Assembly (NCBI RefSeq): GCF_040273735.1
Contig: NZ_JBELZM010000002.1
Coordinates: forward strand, 186,001 to 250,000
Reading direction: 5' to 3'
Origin: Solibacillus sp040273735
Lineage (GTDB): Bacteria > Bacillota > Bacilli > Bacillales_A > Planococcaceae
DNA: 64,000 bases
Shown here: positions 1 through 9,006 of the stretch, piece by piece
Layout: the number at the start of each line of letters is the position of its first letter
Position numbering within the stretch: the stretch's first letter is position 1
Notes under the pieces: generated by a model
Seen by the model: the letters and a program-made list of their open reading frames with translations, nothing else
Told to the model about the DNA's origin: nothing
The model's database searches: none
Made by a program: the position numbers and the translations under genes

Positions 1-1939
1 ACAATATGTGGAACGTACACAAATGCGTTCTTTATCGCATATTCAGCCGTTTGCCTATACTGAAGCTGATAATTTCCTTCGTATCGATACGAATTCCAAA
101 CGTAATTTGGAATTGATTCAATCGATACGCGGCGGGGATTCTAAAGGTACATTGCTGTGGCTATTGGATGAAACAGTAACAGCTATGGGAGGCCGAAAAC
201 TGAAACAGTGGATGCATCAGCCGCTCGCAAAGAAAAATGCTATTGAAGCAAGACAGGCGATTGTGACGGAATTACTGGAAGACTTCTTCTTGCGCGACGA
301 ATTAACGACACTGCTGAAAAATGTATATGATTTAGAGCGTCTGGCAGGGCGTGTAGCATTTGGTTCCGTTGGGGGACGCGATCTGGCCCAGCTGCGCGAA
401 TCATTACGACAAGTACCCGAGATACAGCAGAAGCTCGTAAACAGCGGATTGGTAAAATGTATGGATCTTGGTCAAAAGCTGGATGTCTGTGCCGATATTG
501 AACAATTGCTGGCAGAGGCCATTACCGATCATCCGCCAATTTCGATCAAAGAAGGCGATGTCATTCGCGATGGCTACAATCCCCAGCTGGATGAATATCG
601 TGATGCATCCCGAAACGGGAAAGACTGGATTGCCCAGCTGGAGCAGAAAGAACGTGAACTGACAGGAATCAAAAATTTGAAAATCGGCTATAACCGCGTG
701 TTTGGCTACTATATCGAAATTACAAAATCCCATTTGAATAATACCGACCTGGCACGCTTTGAACGCAAACAAACTTTGGCGAATGCCGAGCGTTTTATTA
801 CAGAAGAATTAAAAGAAAAAGAAGCACTGATTTTGAATGCCGAGGAGCAGAGCCTTGCATTGGAATATGATTTATTTGTAGCATTGCGTGAACAGTTAAA
901 AGGGTATATACCTCGTGTTCAGGCTTTGGCTGCCCAAATCAGTGAGCTTGATGTTCTGATGAGCTTTGCGACGGTAACGGACAAATACCGTTTTACAAAG
1001 CCGGTATTTCATGAAGGACGTGCTTTGAAAATTATTGATGGAAGACACCCGGTCGTTGAAAAAATGCTCAATAAACAAAGCTATGTACCGAATGATTGTG
1101 TGCTGACAGATGATAAAAATATGATGCTGATTACCGGTCCGAACATGTCGGGTAAAAGTACGTACATGCGCCAAGTTGCACTAATTGTCGTTTTGGCGCA
1201 AATGGGATGCTATGTACCTGCGGATGAAGCGATATTACCGATTACCGACCAGATTTTCACGAGAATCGGAGCAGCTGATGATTTAGCGGCAGGTCAATCG
1301 ACATTTATGGTGGAAATGCTTGAATCACAGCATGCCATTACACATGCAACTAAAAATAGTTTGCTGTTATTTGATGAAATCGGCCGCGGTACCTCAACAT
1401 ATGACGGGATGAGTCTGGCACAGGCAATGATGGAATATATTCATGATGAAATCGGAGCAAATACATTATTTTCAACTCACTATCATGAACTGACGGATTT
1501 GGAAAACGAACTGGCACGACTGCAAAATGTTCATGTCAGTGCAACCGAGCAAGACGGCAGAGTTGTATTTTTGCATAAAGTGAAAAAAGGTGCCGCTGAT
1601 AAAAGCTACGGTGTTCATGTGGCGGAGCTTGCGGAAATGCCGGAAACGATTTTACAGCGTGCCCGTGTGTTGCTGGAGCAGTTTGAAGCAACGAATGCTG
1701 AAAAGCCACAAGCTGTCAATTATGAACAGGAACAACCACAAAATCCCCAATTAGAGGAACAGGTGGCGGAGAACGATTTGCAGCTCTCATTGTTTACAAT
1801 GGAGGAAGAATCATCATTCGCACCCGAACAAAAAGAAGTACTCGATGCATTGAAAAAACTGAATGTAATGGGTACAACACCGTTGCAGGCGATGACATTA
1901 TTGCATGAACTGCAGCAAAAATTACTAGGCAATCAATAA
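1..1939 (+). CDS. mutS: DNA mismatch repair ATPase MutS (5' end outside window)
   Basis: MutS binds mispaired bases and starts methyl-independent mismatch repair with MutL. The reading frame is already open at base 2, so the N-terminal mismatch-binding part lies upstream of the window. What remains covers the connector, lever and clamp regions and the complete ATPase: a Walker A loop (GPNMSGKST), the DEIGRGTSTYDG Walker B/signature region and a STHYHEL motif, then a glutamine-rich linker and the C-terminal helix-turn-helix (VMGTTPLQAM). It ends 14 bases before mutL, so the two are surely co-transcribed. Partial at the 5' side; otherwise intact. Confidence 0.97.
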   Translation, partial: QYVERTQMRSLSHIQPFAYTEADNFLRIDTNSKRNLELIQSIRGGDSKGTLLWLLDETVTAMGGRKLKQWMHQPLAKKNAIEARQAIVTELLEDFFLRDELTTLLKNVYDLERLAGRVAFGSVGGRDLAQLRESLRQVPEIQQKLVNSGLVKCMDLGQKLDVCADIEQLLAEAITDHPPISIKEGDVIRDGYNPQLDEYRDASRNGKDWIAQLEQKERELTGIKNLKIGYNRVFGYYIEITKSHLNNTDLARFERKQTLANAERFITEELKEKEALILNAEEQSLALEYDLFVALREQLKGYIPRVQALAAQISELDVLMSFATVTDKYRFTKPVFHEGRALKIIDGRHPVVEKMLNKQSYVPNDCVLTDDKNMMLITGPNMSGKSTYMRQVALIVVLAQMGCYVPADEAILPITDQIFTRIGAADDLAAGQSTFMVEMLESQHAITHATKNSLLLFDEIGRGTSTYDGMSLAQAMMEYIHDEIGANTLFSTHYHELTDLENELARLQNVHVSATEQDGRVVFLHKVKKGAADKSYGVHVAELAEMPETILQRARVLLEQFEATNAEKPQAVNYEQEQPQNPQLEEQVAENDLQLSLFTMEEESSFAPEQKEVLDALKKLNVMGTTPLQAMTLLHELQQKLLGNQ

Positions 1940-1953
1940 AGGAGGGAACGGCT

Positions 1954-3852
1954 TTGGGAAAAATTCAAATAATGGATGAGTGGCTATCGAATAAAATTGC
2001 AGCCGGTGAAGTAGTCGAACGCCCTTCATCTGTTGTAAAAGAACTAGTAGAAAATGCAATTGATGCGGGCAGTACGTCAATCGAAATTTTCCTGGAAGAA
2101 GCTGGCCTTCAATCGATACAAGTCATTGATAACGGAAGTGGTATGGACGAGGAGGACGCGCTTAAATCCTTTTCGCGCCATGCCACATCAAAAATAGAAA
2201 AAGAACAGGATCTGTTCCGGATTCGCACACTTGGTTTCCGTGGTGAAGCATTGGCATCGATTGCTTCGGTTTCCAAGTTAACCTTACGTACATCGGACGG
2301 GAATGGAGGTGTGCATTTGTATATGGAGGGCGGTCATTTGAAGGAGCATCAGCCGACCGCACTGCGCAGGGGGACAGATATTACTGTTGCGCAGCTTTTC
2401 TTTAATACACCGGCACGCCTTAAATATTTAAAAACGATTCAGACCGAGCTTGGGCATACAATCGATTTTGTAAACCGGATTGCACTTGGCTATCCGACGA
2501 TTGCGGTTAAACTTGTGCATAATGGGCAAACATTATTGCAAACAAACGGGCGCGGTCAAGTTCAGCAAGTATTGGCAGCCATTTACGGTGCACATAATGC
2601 GAAGAAAATGCTGCCGTTTGAAGGCCGAAATCAAGATTATAAAATTCATGGTTTTGCAAGTTTGCCTGAGGTGACTCGTGCTTCAAAAAACTATATGTCG
2701 CTTTTCGTCAATGGACGCTGGGTCAAACATTTCGTGATTCAGAAAGCAATTACAGATGCATACCATACGTATTTACCGATTGAGCGTTTTCCAATTGTAC
2801 TTTTGTATGTTGAGGGAGATCCGCAATTAACCGATGTCAATGTCCATCCGGCGAAGCATCAAGTACGCTTAAGTAAAGAACCGGAACTGTTGAAGCTTAT
2901 TGAAGATACAATCCGTACTGCGATTCGGGATGTGATCCGCATTCCGCTCGCTGAAAAAAAGGAGAAGCCAGTTCGAACGCCGACTGAACAGATGAATATT
3001 TGGAACCCTTCACCGACACCTTCATCACAGCCTACGTTCAATGAAGAAAAGTTATCGACAATTGTTGAGCGATTATCAAGTGAAACTTCTGTTGTAAAAG
3101 AGCCGTATGCGCCGGTTCCGACTAAACAACAACCGGTCGTGTATACTACTTCACCTGTGCCGGAAAGCAGTGAACAGCATAATCAATCTGATTTCAATGA
3201 ACTTCAAACTGTTGAAGAGGAAACCTATCCGGAAGAAACCTTAAAGGCAGAGTCCGAACCGAAAAGGCATTTTCCGCAAGTTGAAATTGTCGGCCAGATT
3301 CATGGGACGTATATTGTAGCTCAAATGGAGGACGGATTTTATTTAATCGACCAACATGCAGCACAGGAGCGGATCAAGTATGAATATTTCCGTGATAAAG
3401 TCGGAGAAGTAAATGCAAACGAACGTCAGACACTCCTCATGCCATTAACGTTCCATTATGCGGCAGATGAGGCATTGCGTCTAAAAGAATCAAAGGAGGC
3501 ACTTGAAGAAGTAGGGGTTTTCTTGGAAGAATTCGGACTTTCTTCATTTGTTGTTCGGGAATACCCGACATGGTTCCCGAAAGGCGAGGAACAGGAAATT
3601 ATCGAGGAATTGATCGAGCAAGTGTTAAGTGCACGGAAAACCGATATAAAAAAATTACGTGAGGATGCGGCCATTATGATGAGCTGCAAGAAGTCGATTA
3701 AAGCGAATCATTATTTAAACAAAGAACAGATGGAAAGACTGATCAATGATCTACGAAATGCGGACAATCCGTTTACATGTCCCCATGGAAGACCTGTATT
3801 AATTCATTTTACGTCATATGAAGTAGAAAAAATGTTTAAACGCGTAATGTAA
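1954..3852 (+). CDS. mutL: DNA mismatch repair endonuclease MutL
   Basis: MutL links mismatch recognition to strand removal. The N-terminal GHKL ATPase shows ENAIDAGS, IDNGSGM and GFRGEALASI. A low-complexity linker (about residues 330-430) leads to the C-terminal dimerisation domain, which carries the DQHA(x)2E(x)4E metal motif and CPHGRP, the hallmarks of the endonuclease-active MutL of bacteria without MutH. The start is TTG, chosen because a strong GGAGGG site lies 7-8 bases upstream and the protein then begins GKIQIMDE as in relatives. 632 residues, normal for Bacilli. Confidence 0.97.
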   Translation: MGKIQIMDEWLSNKIAAGEVVERPSSVVKELVENAIDAGSTSIEIFLEEAGLQSIQVIDNGSGMDEEDALKSFSRHATSKIEKEQDLFRIRTLGFRGEALASIASVSKLTLRTSDGNGGVHLYMEGGHLKEHQPTALRRGTDITVAQLFFNTPARLKYLKTIQTELGHTIDFVNRIALGYPTIAVKLVHNGQTLLQTNGRGQVQQVLAAIYGAHNAKKMLPFEGRNQDYKIHGFASLPEVTRASKNYMSLFVNGRWVKHFVIQKAITDAYHTYLPIERFPIVLLYVEGDPQLTDVNVHPAKHQVRLSKEPELLKLIEDTIRTAIRDVIRIPLAEKKEKPVRTPTEQMNIWNPSPTPSSQPTFNEEKLSTIVERLSSETSVVKEPYAPVPTKQQPVVYTTSPVPESSEQHNQSDFNELQTVEEETYPEETLKAESEPKRHFPQVEIVGQIHGTYIVAQMEDGFYLIDQHAAQERIKYEYFRDKVGEVNANERQTLLMPLTFHYAADEALRLKESKEALEEVGVFLEEFGLSSFVVREYPTWFPKGEEQEIIEELIEQVLSARKTDIKKLREDAAIMMSCKKSIKANHYLNKEQMERLINDLRNADNPFTCPHGRPVLIHFTSYEVEKMFKRVM

Positions 3853-3874
3853 TTCATAAAAAGGGGATGGTTTT

Positions 3875-4792
3875 ATGGAGCAACGGTCATTTTTTGTCAC
3901 AATGACAGACGGGCATGATATTTTCGTCCGTACTTATGCACCATGTAAAAAGCGTATCGGACATATTCATATTTTACACGGGATGTCGGAACATAGCGGG
4001 CGTTATGAAAAATTCGCAGAAAAGCTATGTGATGAAGGGTATTTTGTAACAGCACATGATCATCGCGGGCATGGTTTTACAGCGCAAAAAAACGGCATGT
4101 TTGGTTATTTCGGACCTGATAAGGGTTTTGAACTTGTTGTTGATGATGTTGTAGAAGTGCTTTCCTATTTAAAGAAAGAAACAACGGAACGGCTAATTTT
4201 ATTCGGTCATAGTATGGGCTCATTCATAGCACGCCGCTTTATCCAACAGTATAGCGATATAATTGAACGGCTGGTTTTATCGGGAACGGGATCACCGACA
4301 TTGCTTCATAAGGCAGGGCATATTATTGCAAAGCAGTTGGTAAACCTGCAGGGAGCACAAATTCAAAGTGATCTCATGAATGATCTTAGTTTTAGCAGCT
4401 TTAATCGAAAAATTAAGGATGCGAAAACTAATTTTGACTGGCTTACTACCGATGAAGAAGAAGTACAAAAATATATCAATGATCCACTTTGCGGTGTGAT
4501 CCCTACGAATCAATTTTTCGTTGATCTAACGGGTGGCATGCTTAAGATGGAGGATGAACATGCAAATGCGGGCATCCGCTCTGATTTGAAAATACTAGTT
4601 GTAAACGGGACATATGATCCAATCGCTGGACCTGAAGCAGCAGGAGCGCTTCGAGTAGGCAAACTGTTTGCACGTGCCGGTGTAGAACATGTGAAGGTGC
4701 ATATATTCGAAGGGATGCGCCATGAAATTCTAAATGAAAAAAAGAAAGAACAAGTAAGAGAAATAATTGTACGGTGGTTAAAAGATGAATAA
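3875..4792 (+). CDS. Alpha/beta hydrolase, lysophospholipase/monoacylglycerol lipase type
   Basis: A cytosolic serine hydrolase of the S33/monoglyceride-lipase group (relatives include YtpA of B. subtilis). Visible landmarks are the oxyanion region HGMSEHSGRY, a nucleophile elbow GHSMGS (Ser113), an acid in the NGTYDP segment and a histidine in MRHEIL near the C-terminus, so the triad looks complete. No signal peptide. The substrate cannot be told from sequence; lysophospholipid or monoacylglycerol is the family inference. The preceding gap to mutL is 22 bases and the gene overlaps miaA by 8 bases, pointing to one transcript. Confidence 0.85.
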   Translation: MEQRSFFVTMTDGHDIFVRTYAPCKKRIGHIHILHGMSEHSGRYEKFAEKLCDEGYFVTAHDHRGHGFTAQKNGMFGYFGPDKGFELVVDDVVEVLSYLKKETTERLILFGHSMGSFIARRFIQQYSDIIERLVLSGTGSPTLLHKAGHIIAKQLVNLQGAQIQSDLMNDLSFSSFNRKIKDAKTNFDWLTTDEEEVQKYINDPLCGVIPTNQFFVDLTGGMLKMEDEHANAGIRSDLKILVVNGTYDPIAGPEAAGALRVGKLFARAGVEHVKVHIFEGMRHEILNEKKKEQVREIIVRWLKDE

Positions 4793-5693
4793 TAAAATAG
4801 ATGTCGTGGCCATAATCGGTCCTACTGCATCCGGAAAAACAGCGCTAAGTATCCGCTTGGCAAAAGAGATTGACGGCGAAATAATAAACGGAGATTCCAT
4901 GCAGATCTATCGTCATATGGATATCGGAACTGCCAAAATTACCGAAGCCGAAATGGAAGGTGTTCCGCATCACTTGCTTGATATTAAAGAGCCGACAGAA
5001 GGATTTTCGGTTGCTGAATATCAGCAGCTTGTTCGCGGAAAAATTGAAGAGATCCAAGCCCGAGGTAAAATGCCGATTATTGTTGGGGGTACGGGGCTAT
5101 ATGTACAATCTGTCCTGTACGATTTTCAATTTACGAAACAGGAAGTTGATGAATCAGCACGCGAAAACTACTATAAAGAACTTGAAGTATTGGGACCTGA
5201 AGCGATGCATGCAAAACTTCTACAAATGGACCCGGCAGCTGCAGCGTCCATACACCCGAATAATACACGACGTGTTATTCGGGCATTGGAAATGGCAGAA
5301 CTTGCGGGGGTTTCTAGAGCGGAAGAACAATTCAATCGAGGAGACATTCCGTTATATAACCATTTAATCATCGGGTTGGATATGGACCGTGAAAAGTTAT
5401 ATGAAAGAATTAACTTACGTGTGGATTTGATGATGGAAGCAGGTCTTGTTAAAGAAGTTCGGGCACTATATGATGCGGGGATACGTGATGTCCAGTCGAT
5501 TAAAGCAATCGGATATAAAGAATTGTACGCTCATTTCGATGGACTTGTTTCACTTGATGAAGCAGTGGAACAGATTAAACAAAATTCAAGACGTTATGCG
5601 AAACGCCAGCTTACCTATTTCCGAAACAAAATGGATATTGCGTGGATCGGAAATGATTGGAGCAAAATAAAAAGTTTAGTTGAAAATCATTAA
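4785..5693 (+). CDS. miaA: tRNA dimethylallyltransferase MiaA
   Basis: MiaA adds a dimethylallyl group to A37 of tRNAs that read UNN codons. The P-loop GPTASGKT is at residues 12-19, followed by the NGDSMQIYRHMDIGTAK substrate segment, the GGTGLYVQS motif and the RRYAKRQLTYFRN tRNA-binding segment near the end. 302 residues is within the family range. The ATG overlaps the end of the hydrolase gene by 8 bases. The usual bacterial neighbour hfq follows after 77 bases. Confidence 0.96.
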   Translation: MNNKIDVVAIIGPTASGKTALSIRLAKEIDGEIINGDSMQIYRHMDIGTAKITEAEMEGVPHHLLDIKEPTEGFSVAEYQQLVRGKIEEIQARGKMPIIVGGTGLYVQSVLYDFQFTKQEVDESARENYYKELEVLGPEAMHAKLLQMDPAAAASIHPNNTRRVIRALEMAELAGVSRAEEQFNRGDIPLYNHLIIGLDMDREKLYERINLRVDLMMEAGLVKEVRALYDAGIRDVQSIKAIGYKELYAHFDGLVSLDEAVEQIKQNSRRYAKRQLTYFRNKMDIAWIGNDWSKIKSLVENH

Positions 5694-5770
5694 AATTAAA
5701 GGGAAATTTTGTCCGCATAACGAATAGGTAACTATTGCATGTATTTTATGGTAAGGGAGATTGAACGACG

Positions 5771-5995
5771 ATGAAATCGATAAATTTGCAAGATACTTTT
5801 TTAAACAATTTACGTAAAAATAATGTTTTTGTAACGGTATTTCTGTTAAATGGCTTTCAATTAAAAGGACTTATAAAATCATATGATAATTTTACCGTAC
5901 TATTGGAGTCAGAAGGAAAACAGCAGCTTATTTACAAGCATGCAATTTCTACTTTTGTACCGTCCAAAAACGTAGCTTTATCGGAAGAAGAGTAA
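5771..5995 (+). CDS. hfq: RNA chaperone Hfq
   Basis: Small Sm-fold protein that forms a hexameric ring and binds sRNA and mRNA. The 74-residue protein has the Sm1 segment with the NVFVTVFLLNGFQLKG stretch and the Sm2 YKHAIST motif (YKHAIS is diagnostic). Like other Bacilli it lacks the long C-terminal tail of enteric Hfq. It follows miaA, the most common hfq position. Confidence 0.96.
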   Translation: MKSINLQDTFLNNLRKNNVFVTVFLLNGFQLKGLIKSYDNFTVLLESEGKQQLIYKHAISTFVPSKNVALSEEE

Positions 5996-6074
5996 CCACA
6001 CAGCCAAACTTGTAGCGAATTTTGGCCTGATTGATTATAATGACTAAGATGCTATAAGTATTGGAGGATTTTTG

Positions 6075-6377
6075 ATGAAAACGATGACAACAGATGAACT
6101 GATCAACTTACTCGATGCAAATGAAGATTTAAATGTAATCGATGTTCGTGAAGATTTTGAAGTGGAACACGGAATGATTCCAGGTGCTGTACATATTCCA
6201 CTTGGCTCAATCCCTGAACGTACTAGTGAACTGGATAATTCAAAATCATATATCGTCGTATGTAAAGGCGGCGTACGCAGTGCGAATGCATGCGAATATC
6301 TGGCAGAGCAAGGTTTTGATGTAACGAATTTAGATGGCGGAATGATGGCCTATGATGGAGAATTAGAATTTAAATAA
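6075..6377 (+). CDS. Single-domain rhodanese-like sulfurtransferase
   Basis: About 100 residues, one rhodanese domain: the N-terminal LLDANEDLNVIDVREDFE segment, the HIPLGSIPER turn, and the active-site loop CKGGVRS that carries the persulfide cysteine. Such proteins pass sulfane sulfur to acceptors. A TTG lies directly before the ATG; the ATG is preferred because it sits 7 bases after GGAGG. Probably its own unit, since a hairpin terminator follows. Confidence 0.85.
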   Translation: MKTMTTDELINLLDANEDLNVIDVREDFEVEHGMIPGAVHIPLGSIPERTSELDNSKSYIVVCKGGVRSANACEYLAEQGFDVTNLDGGMMAYDGELEFK

Positions 6378-6390
6378 TTTCCTAGAGAAA

Positions 6391-6417
6391 GGGAGTGTCG
6401 AATCAATCGACACTCCC
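6391..6417. terminator. Bidirectional intrinsic terminator
   Basis: Perfect 11-bp stem (GGGAGTGTCGA) with a 5-base loop between two convergent genes. The T-tract is modest on the + side and slightly better (TTTCTCT) on the - side. Confidence 0.75.
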
Positions 6418-6427
6418 TAAATTTATG

Positions 6428-7036
6428 CTATTTTGTATAATGGATTTTTTTCGATGGCAGACTCCAGCCTTTTATGTAGGAACATATGCGCAGGAAAGTA
6501 ATGAGGACGAATAAAAAATATAAGAAAAGATCTCCTGCAAAAATTTCAAGACCGATTAAGAAACCTGCACTCGCAGCCCAGACGGCATAAATTTCGTGCC
6601 GTAAAATAATGGGTCTTCTTCCAGCAAGCAGGTCGCGAACAACCCCTCCTCCGGCACCTGTTAGCACGGCAGCTACAATTACTGCTACAATCGGTAACTC
6701 AAGGTGGACAGCATGCATTGCCCCTTGAATGGCAAAGGCGGATAATCCGATTGCATCGGTCACATATCCCCATCGACTCCATTGTTTAAATAAATGATGC
6801 GGAATCAAAAAGAAAACCGTAATCGCAAGAAGAGCGATTTGAAACATAAGCTCCTGGTTCCATAATGTCGAGACAGGCAGGCCAATCAAAATGTTCCGAA
6901 TAGCACCACCGCCAAAAGCTGTGACAATACCTAATATGTACACCCCAAATAAATCATACTCTTCTTCCATTGCCACAATGGCCCCGGAAACGGCAAAGGC
7001 AATTGTTCCAATCAAACTAAATACTTCCCAAGCCAT
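6428..7036 (-). CDS. UPF0126/TRIC-like membrane protein
   Basis: A 202-residue multi-helix membrane protein made of two similar halves, each with a glycine-rich signature: GIVTAFGGGAIRNIL in the first and AVLTGAGGGVVRDLLAGRRP in the second. This pattern marks the UPF0126 family, related to trimeric intracellular cation channels. The function in bacteria is uncertain; an ion or glycine-linked transport role has been suggested for relatives. The start MAWEVF is chosen because a GGGAG site lies 8 bases upstream; a longer in-frame start has no such site. A good sigma-A promoter lies just upstream. Confidence 0.82.
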   Translation of the reverse strand: MAWEVFSLIGTIAFAVSGAIVAMEEEYDLFGVYILGIVTAFGGGAIRNILIGLPVSTLWNQELMFQIALLAITVFFLIPHHLFKQWSRWGYVTDAIGLSAFAIQGAMHAVHLELPIVAVIVAAVLTGAGGGVVRDLLAGRRPIILRHEIYAVWAASAGFLIGLEIFAGDLFLYFLFVLITFLRICSYIKGWSLPSKKIHYTK

Positions 7037-7069
7037 AAACATCTCTCCCTTAATGTCCTTTCGACCATG

Positions 7070-7098
7070 ACAATAGCAGTTTTTCAAACATTCGTCAA
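7070..7098 (-). promoter_or_regulatory. Sigma-A promoter of the UPF0126 gene
   Basis: On the minus strand TTGACG (7093-7098), a 17-base spacer and TATTGT (7070-7075), 34 bases before the ATG. Good fit to the sigma-A consensus. Confidence 0.6.
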
Positions 7099-7122
7099 AA
7101 CTATTTTTTTTCATGTATAATA
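7094..7122 (+). promoter_or_regulatory. Candidate ynbB promoter overlapping the divergent one
   Basis: A perfect TATAAT at 7117-7122 lies 31 bases before the ynbB start; the -35 at 17-base spacing is weak (GTCAAA). It overlaps the divergent minus-strand promoter, so both cannot easily be occupied together. Confidence 0.4.
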
Positions 7123-7153
7123 GATACAGTTTGAACAGAATGGAGTAGTAAAA

Positions 7154-8401
7154 ATGGCATTTCAATCAATATTAACAACTGAAATATTAACGCTTGCATC
7201 ACAAGTGGAAGAAAAAGTCCGCACTTATCATCAGGAAGTGGATGAACGTGCGTTTTATAATCAGCAAAAGGTGCTGGCAGCTTTTCGTGAAAATCAAGTA
7301 AGTGATTTTCATCTACATCCTTCAACAGGGTATGGCTATGACGATGAAGGCCGTGATAATTTAGAGCGTGTATATGCACAAACTTTCGGTGCAGAGGCAG
7401 CTATCGTACGTCCTCAAATCATTTCAGGTACACATGCAATTACATTGAGTTTATTCGGTGTCTTACGTCCAGGTGATGAATTGGTCTATATAACAGGTAA
7501 GCCATATGACACACTTCAGTCGATCGTTGACGGGGGTGAAAAGGATACAGGTTCCTTGAAAGACTATAAAATCGGCTATTCCCATGTAGATTTAATCGAC
7601 AACAAGGAAATTGATTGGGAAGGTGTAAAACAGGCAGTAAACGAAAATACGAAAATGATTGCGATTCAGCGGTCAAAAGGCTATGCGACACGCCCGTCAT
7701 TTACGATGGAACAAATTGCTGAAATGGTTGTGAAAATCAGGACAATCGCACAAGATGCCGTTATTTTTGTAGATAACTGCTACGGGGAATTTGTAGAGTT
7801 GCTTGAGCCGACAGAAGTTGGTGTTGATTTGATGGCCGGTTCATTAATCAAAAATCCTGGTGGAGGTTTTGCAAAAATTGGGGGATATATTGCAGGTCGC
7901 GCAGATTTAGTGGAAAAATGTGCATATCGTATGACATCACCGGGAATTGGTGCAGAGGCAGGGGCTTCTTTAAACACGTTAGCAGATTTTTACCAGGGCT
8001 TCTTCATGGCACCACATATCGTTGCACAAAGTCTAAAAGGTGCAATTTTTACGTCGGCAATGCTTGAAGAAATCGGTATGACGACATCTCCGCATTACAC
8101 TGATGTCCGCACGGATCTCATTCAATCAGTCTCATTCCAAACGGCTGAACAAATGGTGGCATTCTGTCGTGAAATTCAAGCTGCTTCACCTGTTAACGCT
8201 CACTTTGCGCCAGAGCCTGCCTATATGCCTGGCTATGAGGATGATGTCATTATGGCGGCAGGTACGTTTGTCCAAGGATCAAGTATTGAATTAACAGCAG
8301 ATGGTCCAATTCGTCCTCCCTTTACAGCATTTATACAAGGCGGCTTAACATATGAACATGTAAAATATGCCATTTGTGCAGCTGTCCAAAAACTAAAATA
8401 A
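7154..8401 (+). CDS. ynbB: Methionine gamma-lyase family protein (YnbB/aluminium-resistance family)
   Basis: A 415-residue PLP-dependent fold-type I enzyme of the Cys/Met metabolism superfamily. The PLP lysine is expected in SLIKNPGGGFAKIGGYIAG, and the VDNCYGEF segment supplies the aspartate that contacts the cofactor. Often annotated as aluminium resistance protein or methionine gamma-lyase; the true substrate is unproven. In B. subtilis ynbB also stands directly before glnR-glnA, which supports the assignment by position. A terminator separates it from glnR here. Confidence 0.88.
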   Translation: MAFQSILTTEILTLASQVEEKVRTYHQEVDERAFYNQQKVLAAFRENQVSDFHLHPSTGYGYDDEGRDNLERVYAQTFGAEAAIVRPQIISGTHAITLSLFGVLRPGDELVYITGKPYDTLQSIVDGGEKDTGSLKDYKIGYSHVDLIDNKEIDWEGVKQAVNENTKMIAIQRSKGYATRPSFTMEQIAEMVVKIRTIAQDAVIFVDNCYGEFVELLEPTEVGVDLMAGSLIKNPGGGFAKIGGYIAGRADLVEKCAYRMTSPGIGAEAGASLNTLADFYQGFFMAPHIVAQSLKGAIFTSAMLEEIGMTTSPHYTDVRTDLIQSVSFQTAEQMVAFCREIQAASPVNAHFAPEPAYMPGYEDDVIMAAGTFVQGSSIELTADGPIRPPFTAFIQGGLTYEHVKYAICAAVQKLK

Positions 8402-8410
8402 TCTTTAGGA

Positions 8411-8435
8411 ATCGTCCATTTATTGGACGATTTTT
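8411..8435 (+). terminator. Intrinsic terminator after ynbB
   Basis: 8-bp stem ATCGTCCA/TGGACGAT, 5-base loop, then a T-tract. Confidence 0.85.
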
Positions 8436-8490
8436 ATTGTGCATAAAATTTGCTTTATTCTGTTAATCATTTGCTCATTTAAAAAAGTTA

Positions 8491-8507
8491 TGTGAGTTTT
8501 TCTGACA
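8491..8507. promoter_or_regulatory. GlnR/TnrA operator, perfect consensus
   Basis: TGTGA-N7-TGACA matches TGTNA-N7-TNACA exactly. It lies just upstream of the -35 box of glnR and corresponds in position to the upper of the two operators of the B. subtilis glnRA promoter. Confidence 0.75.
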
Positions 8508-8512
8508 TACAT

Positions 8513-8541
8513 TTGACATTGTAAATAACAAGTCGTAATAT
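8513..8541 (+). promoter_or_regulatory. glnRA promoter with a second GlnR box
   Basis: TTGACA (8513-8518), 17-base spacer and TAATAT (8536-8541). A near-consensus GlnR box, TGACA-N7-TAACA (8514-8530, one mismatch), overlaps the -35 and spacer, so bound GlnR would block polymerase. This gives feedback repression by the glutamine synthetase/GlnR system when nitrogen is plentiful. Confidence 0.75.
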
Positions 8542-8563
8542 AGCCATAAGGGAGGTGAATTAA

Positions 8564-8944
8564 ATGAGTAGTGAAATTCGACGTTCAATGCCACTATTAT
8601 CGATAAGTATCGTCATGCAATTAACGGATCTGACAGCAAGACAAATCCGTTATTATGAAGAGCATGATTTAATTCATCCACACCGGACTGAGGGAAATCG
8701 ACGCATGTTTTCTTTAAATGATGTTGACACTTTACTGGAAATCAAAGATATGCTTGAGCAGGGTATTAATATGGCAGGGATCAAAAAAGTATTTGCATTG
8801 AAAAATGACCCGGCAGCACAGAAAGCAAGCAAAGAAATTTCCGATTCGGATTTACGTAAGATTTTACGTGAAGAAATGCGTCAAGCACAACGTATGCAAA
8901 AAACATCTATTCGCCAAGGGGATTTATCGCGTTTTTACCAATAG
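8564..8944 (+). CDS. glnR: MerR-family nitrogen repressor GlnR
   Basis: GlnR represses its own operon when glutamine is in excess, sensing it through feedback-inhibited glutamine synthetase. 126 residues with an N-terminal MerR winged helix (QLTDLTARQIRYYEEHDLI) and the wing/dimer region RRMFSLNDVDTLLEIKDML. The short C-terminal tail is the part that contacts GlnA in relatives. The ATG lies 7 bases after GGGAGGTG. Followed after 62 bases by glnA with no terminator between. Confidence 0.95.
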   Translation: MSSEIRRSMPLLSISIVMQLTDLTARQIRYYEEHDLIHPHRTEGNRRMFSLNDVDTLLEIKDMLEQGINMAGIKKVFALKNDPAAQKASKEISDSDLRKILREEMRQAQRMQKTSIRQGDLSRFYQ

Positions 8945-9006
8945 CGCGTAAATTATAAAAGATCGAGTAAAATCGGTACTGAACAAATTTAGGAGTGTGG
9001 AATTTA

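Noticed and set aside
404..772. Minus-strand open frame inside mutS
   Set aside because: Lies wholly within mutS, shows no domain and no ribosome site; a shadow of the real gene. The same holds for the other long antisense frames, such as 26529-27122 inside dppE and 61670-62095 inside rarA.
5996..6070. GCCAAA/TTTGGC hairpin after hfq
   Set aside because: Six-base stem with an 11-base loop and no T-run; too weak to call a terminator.
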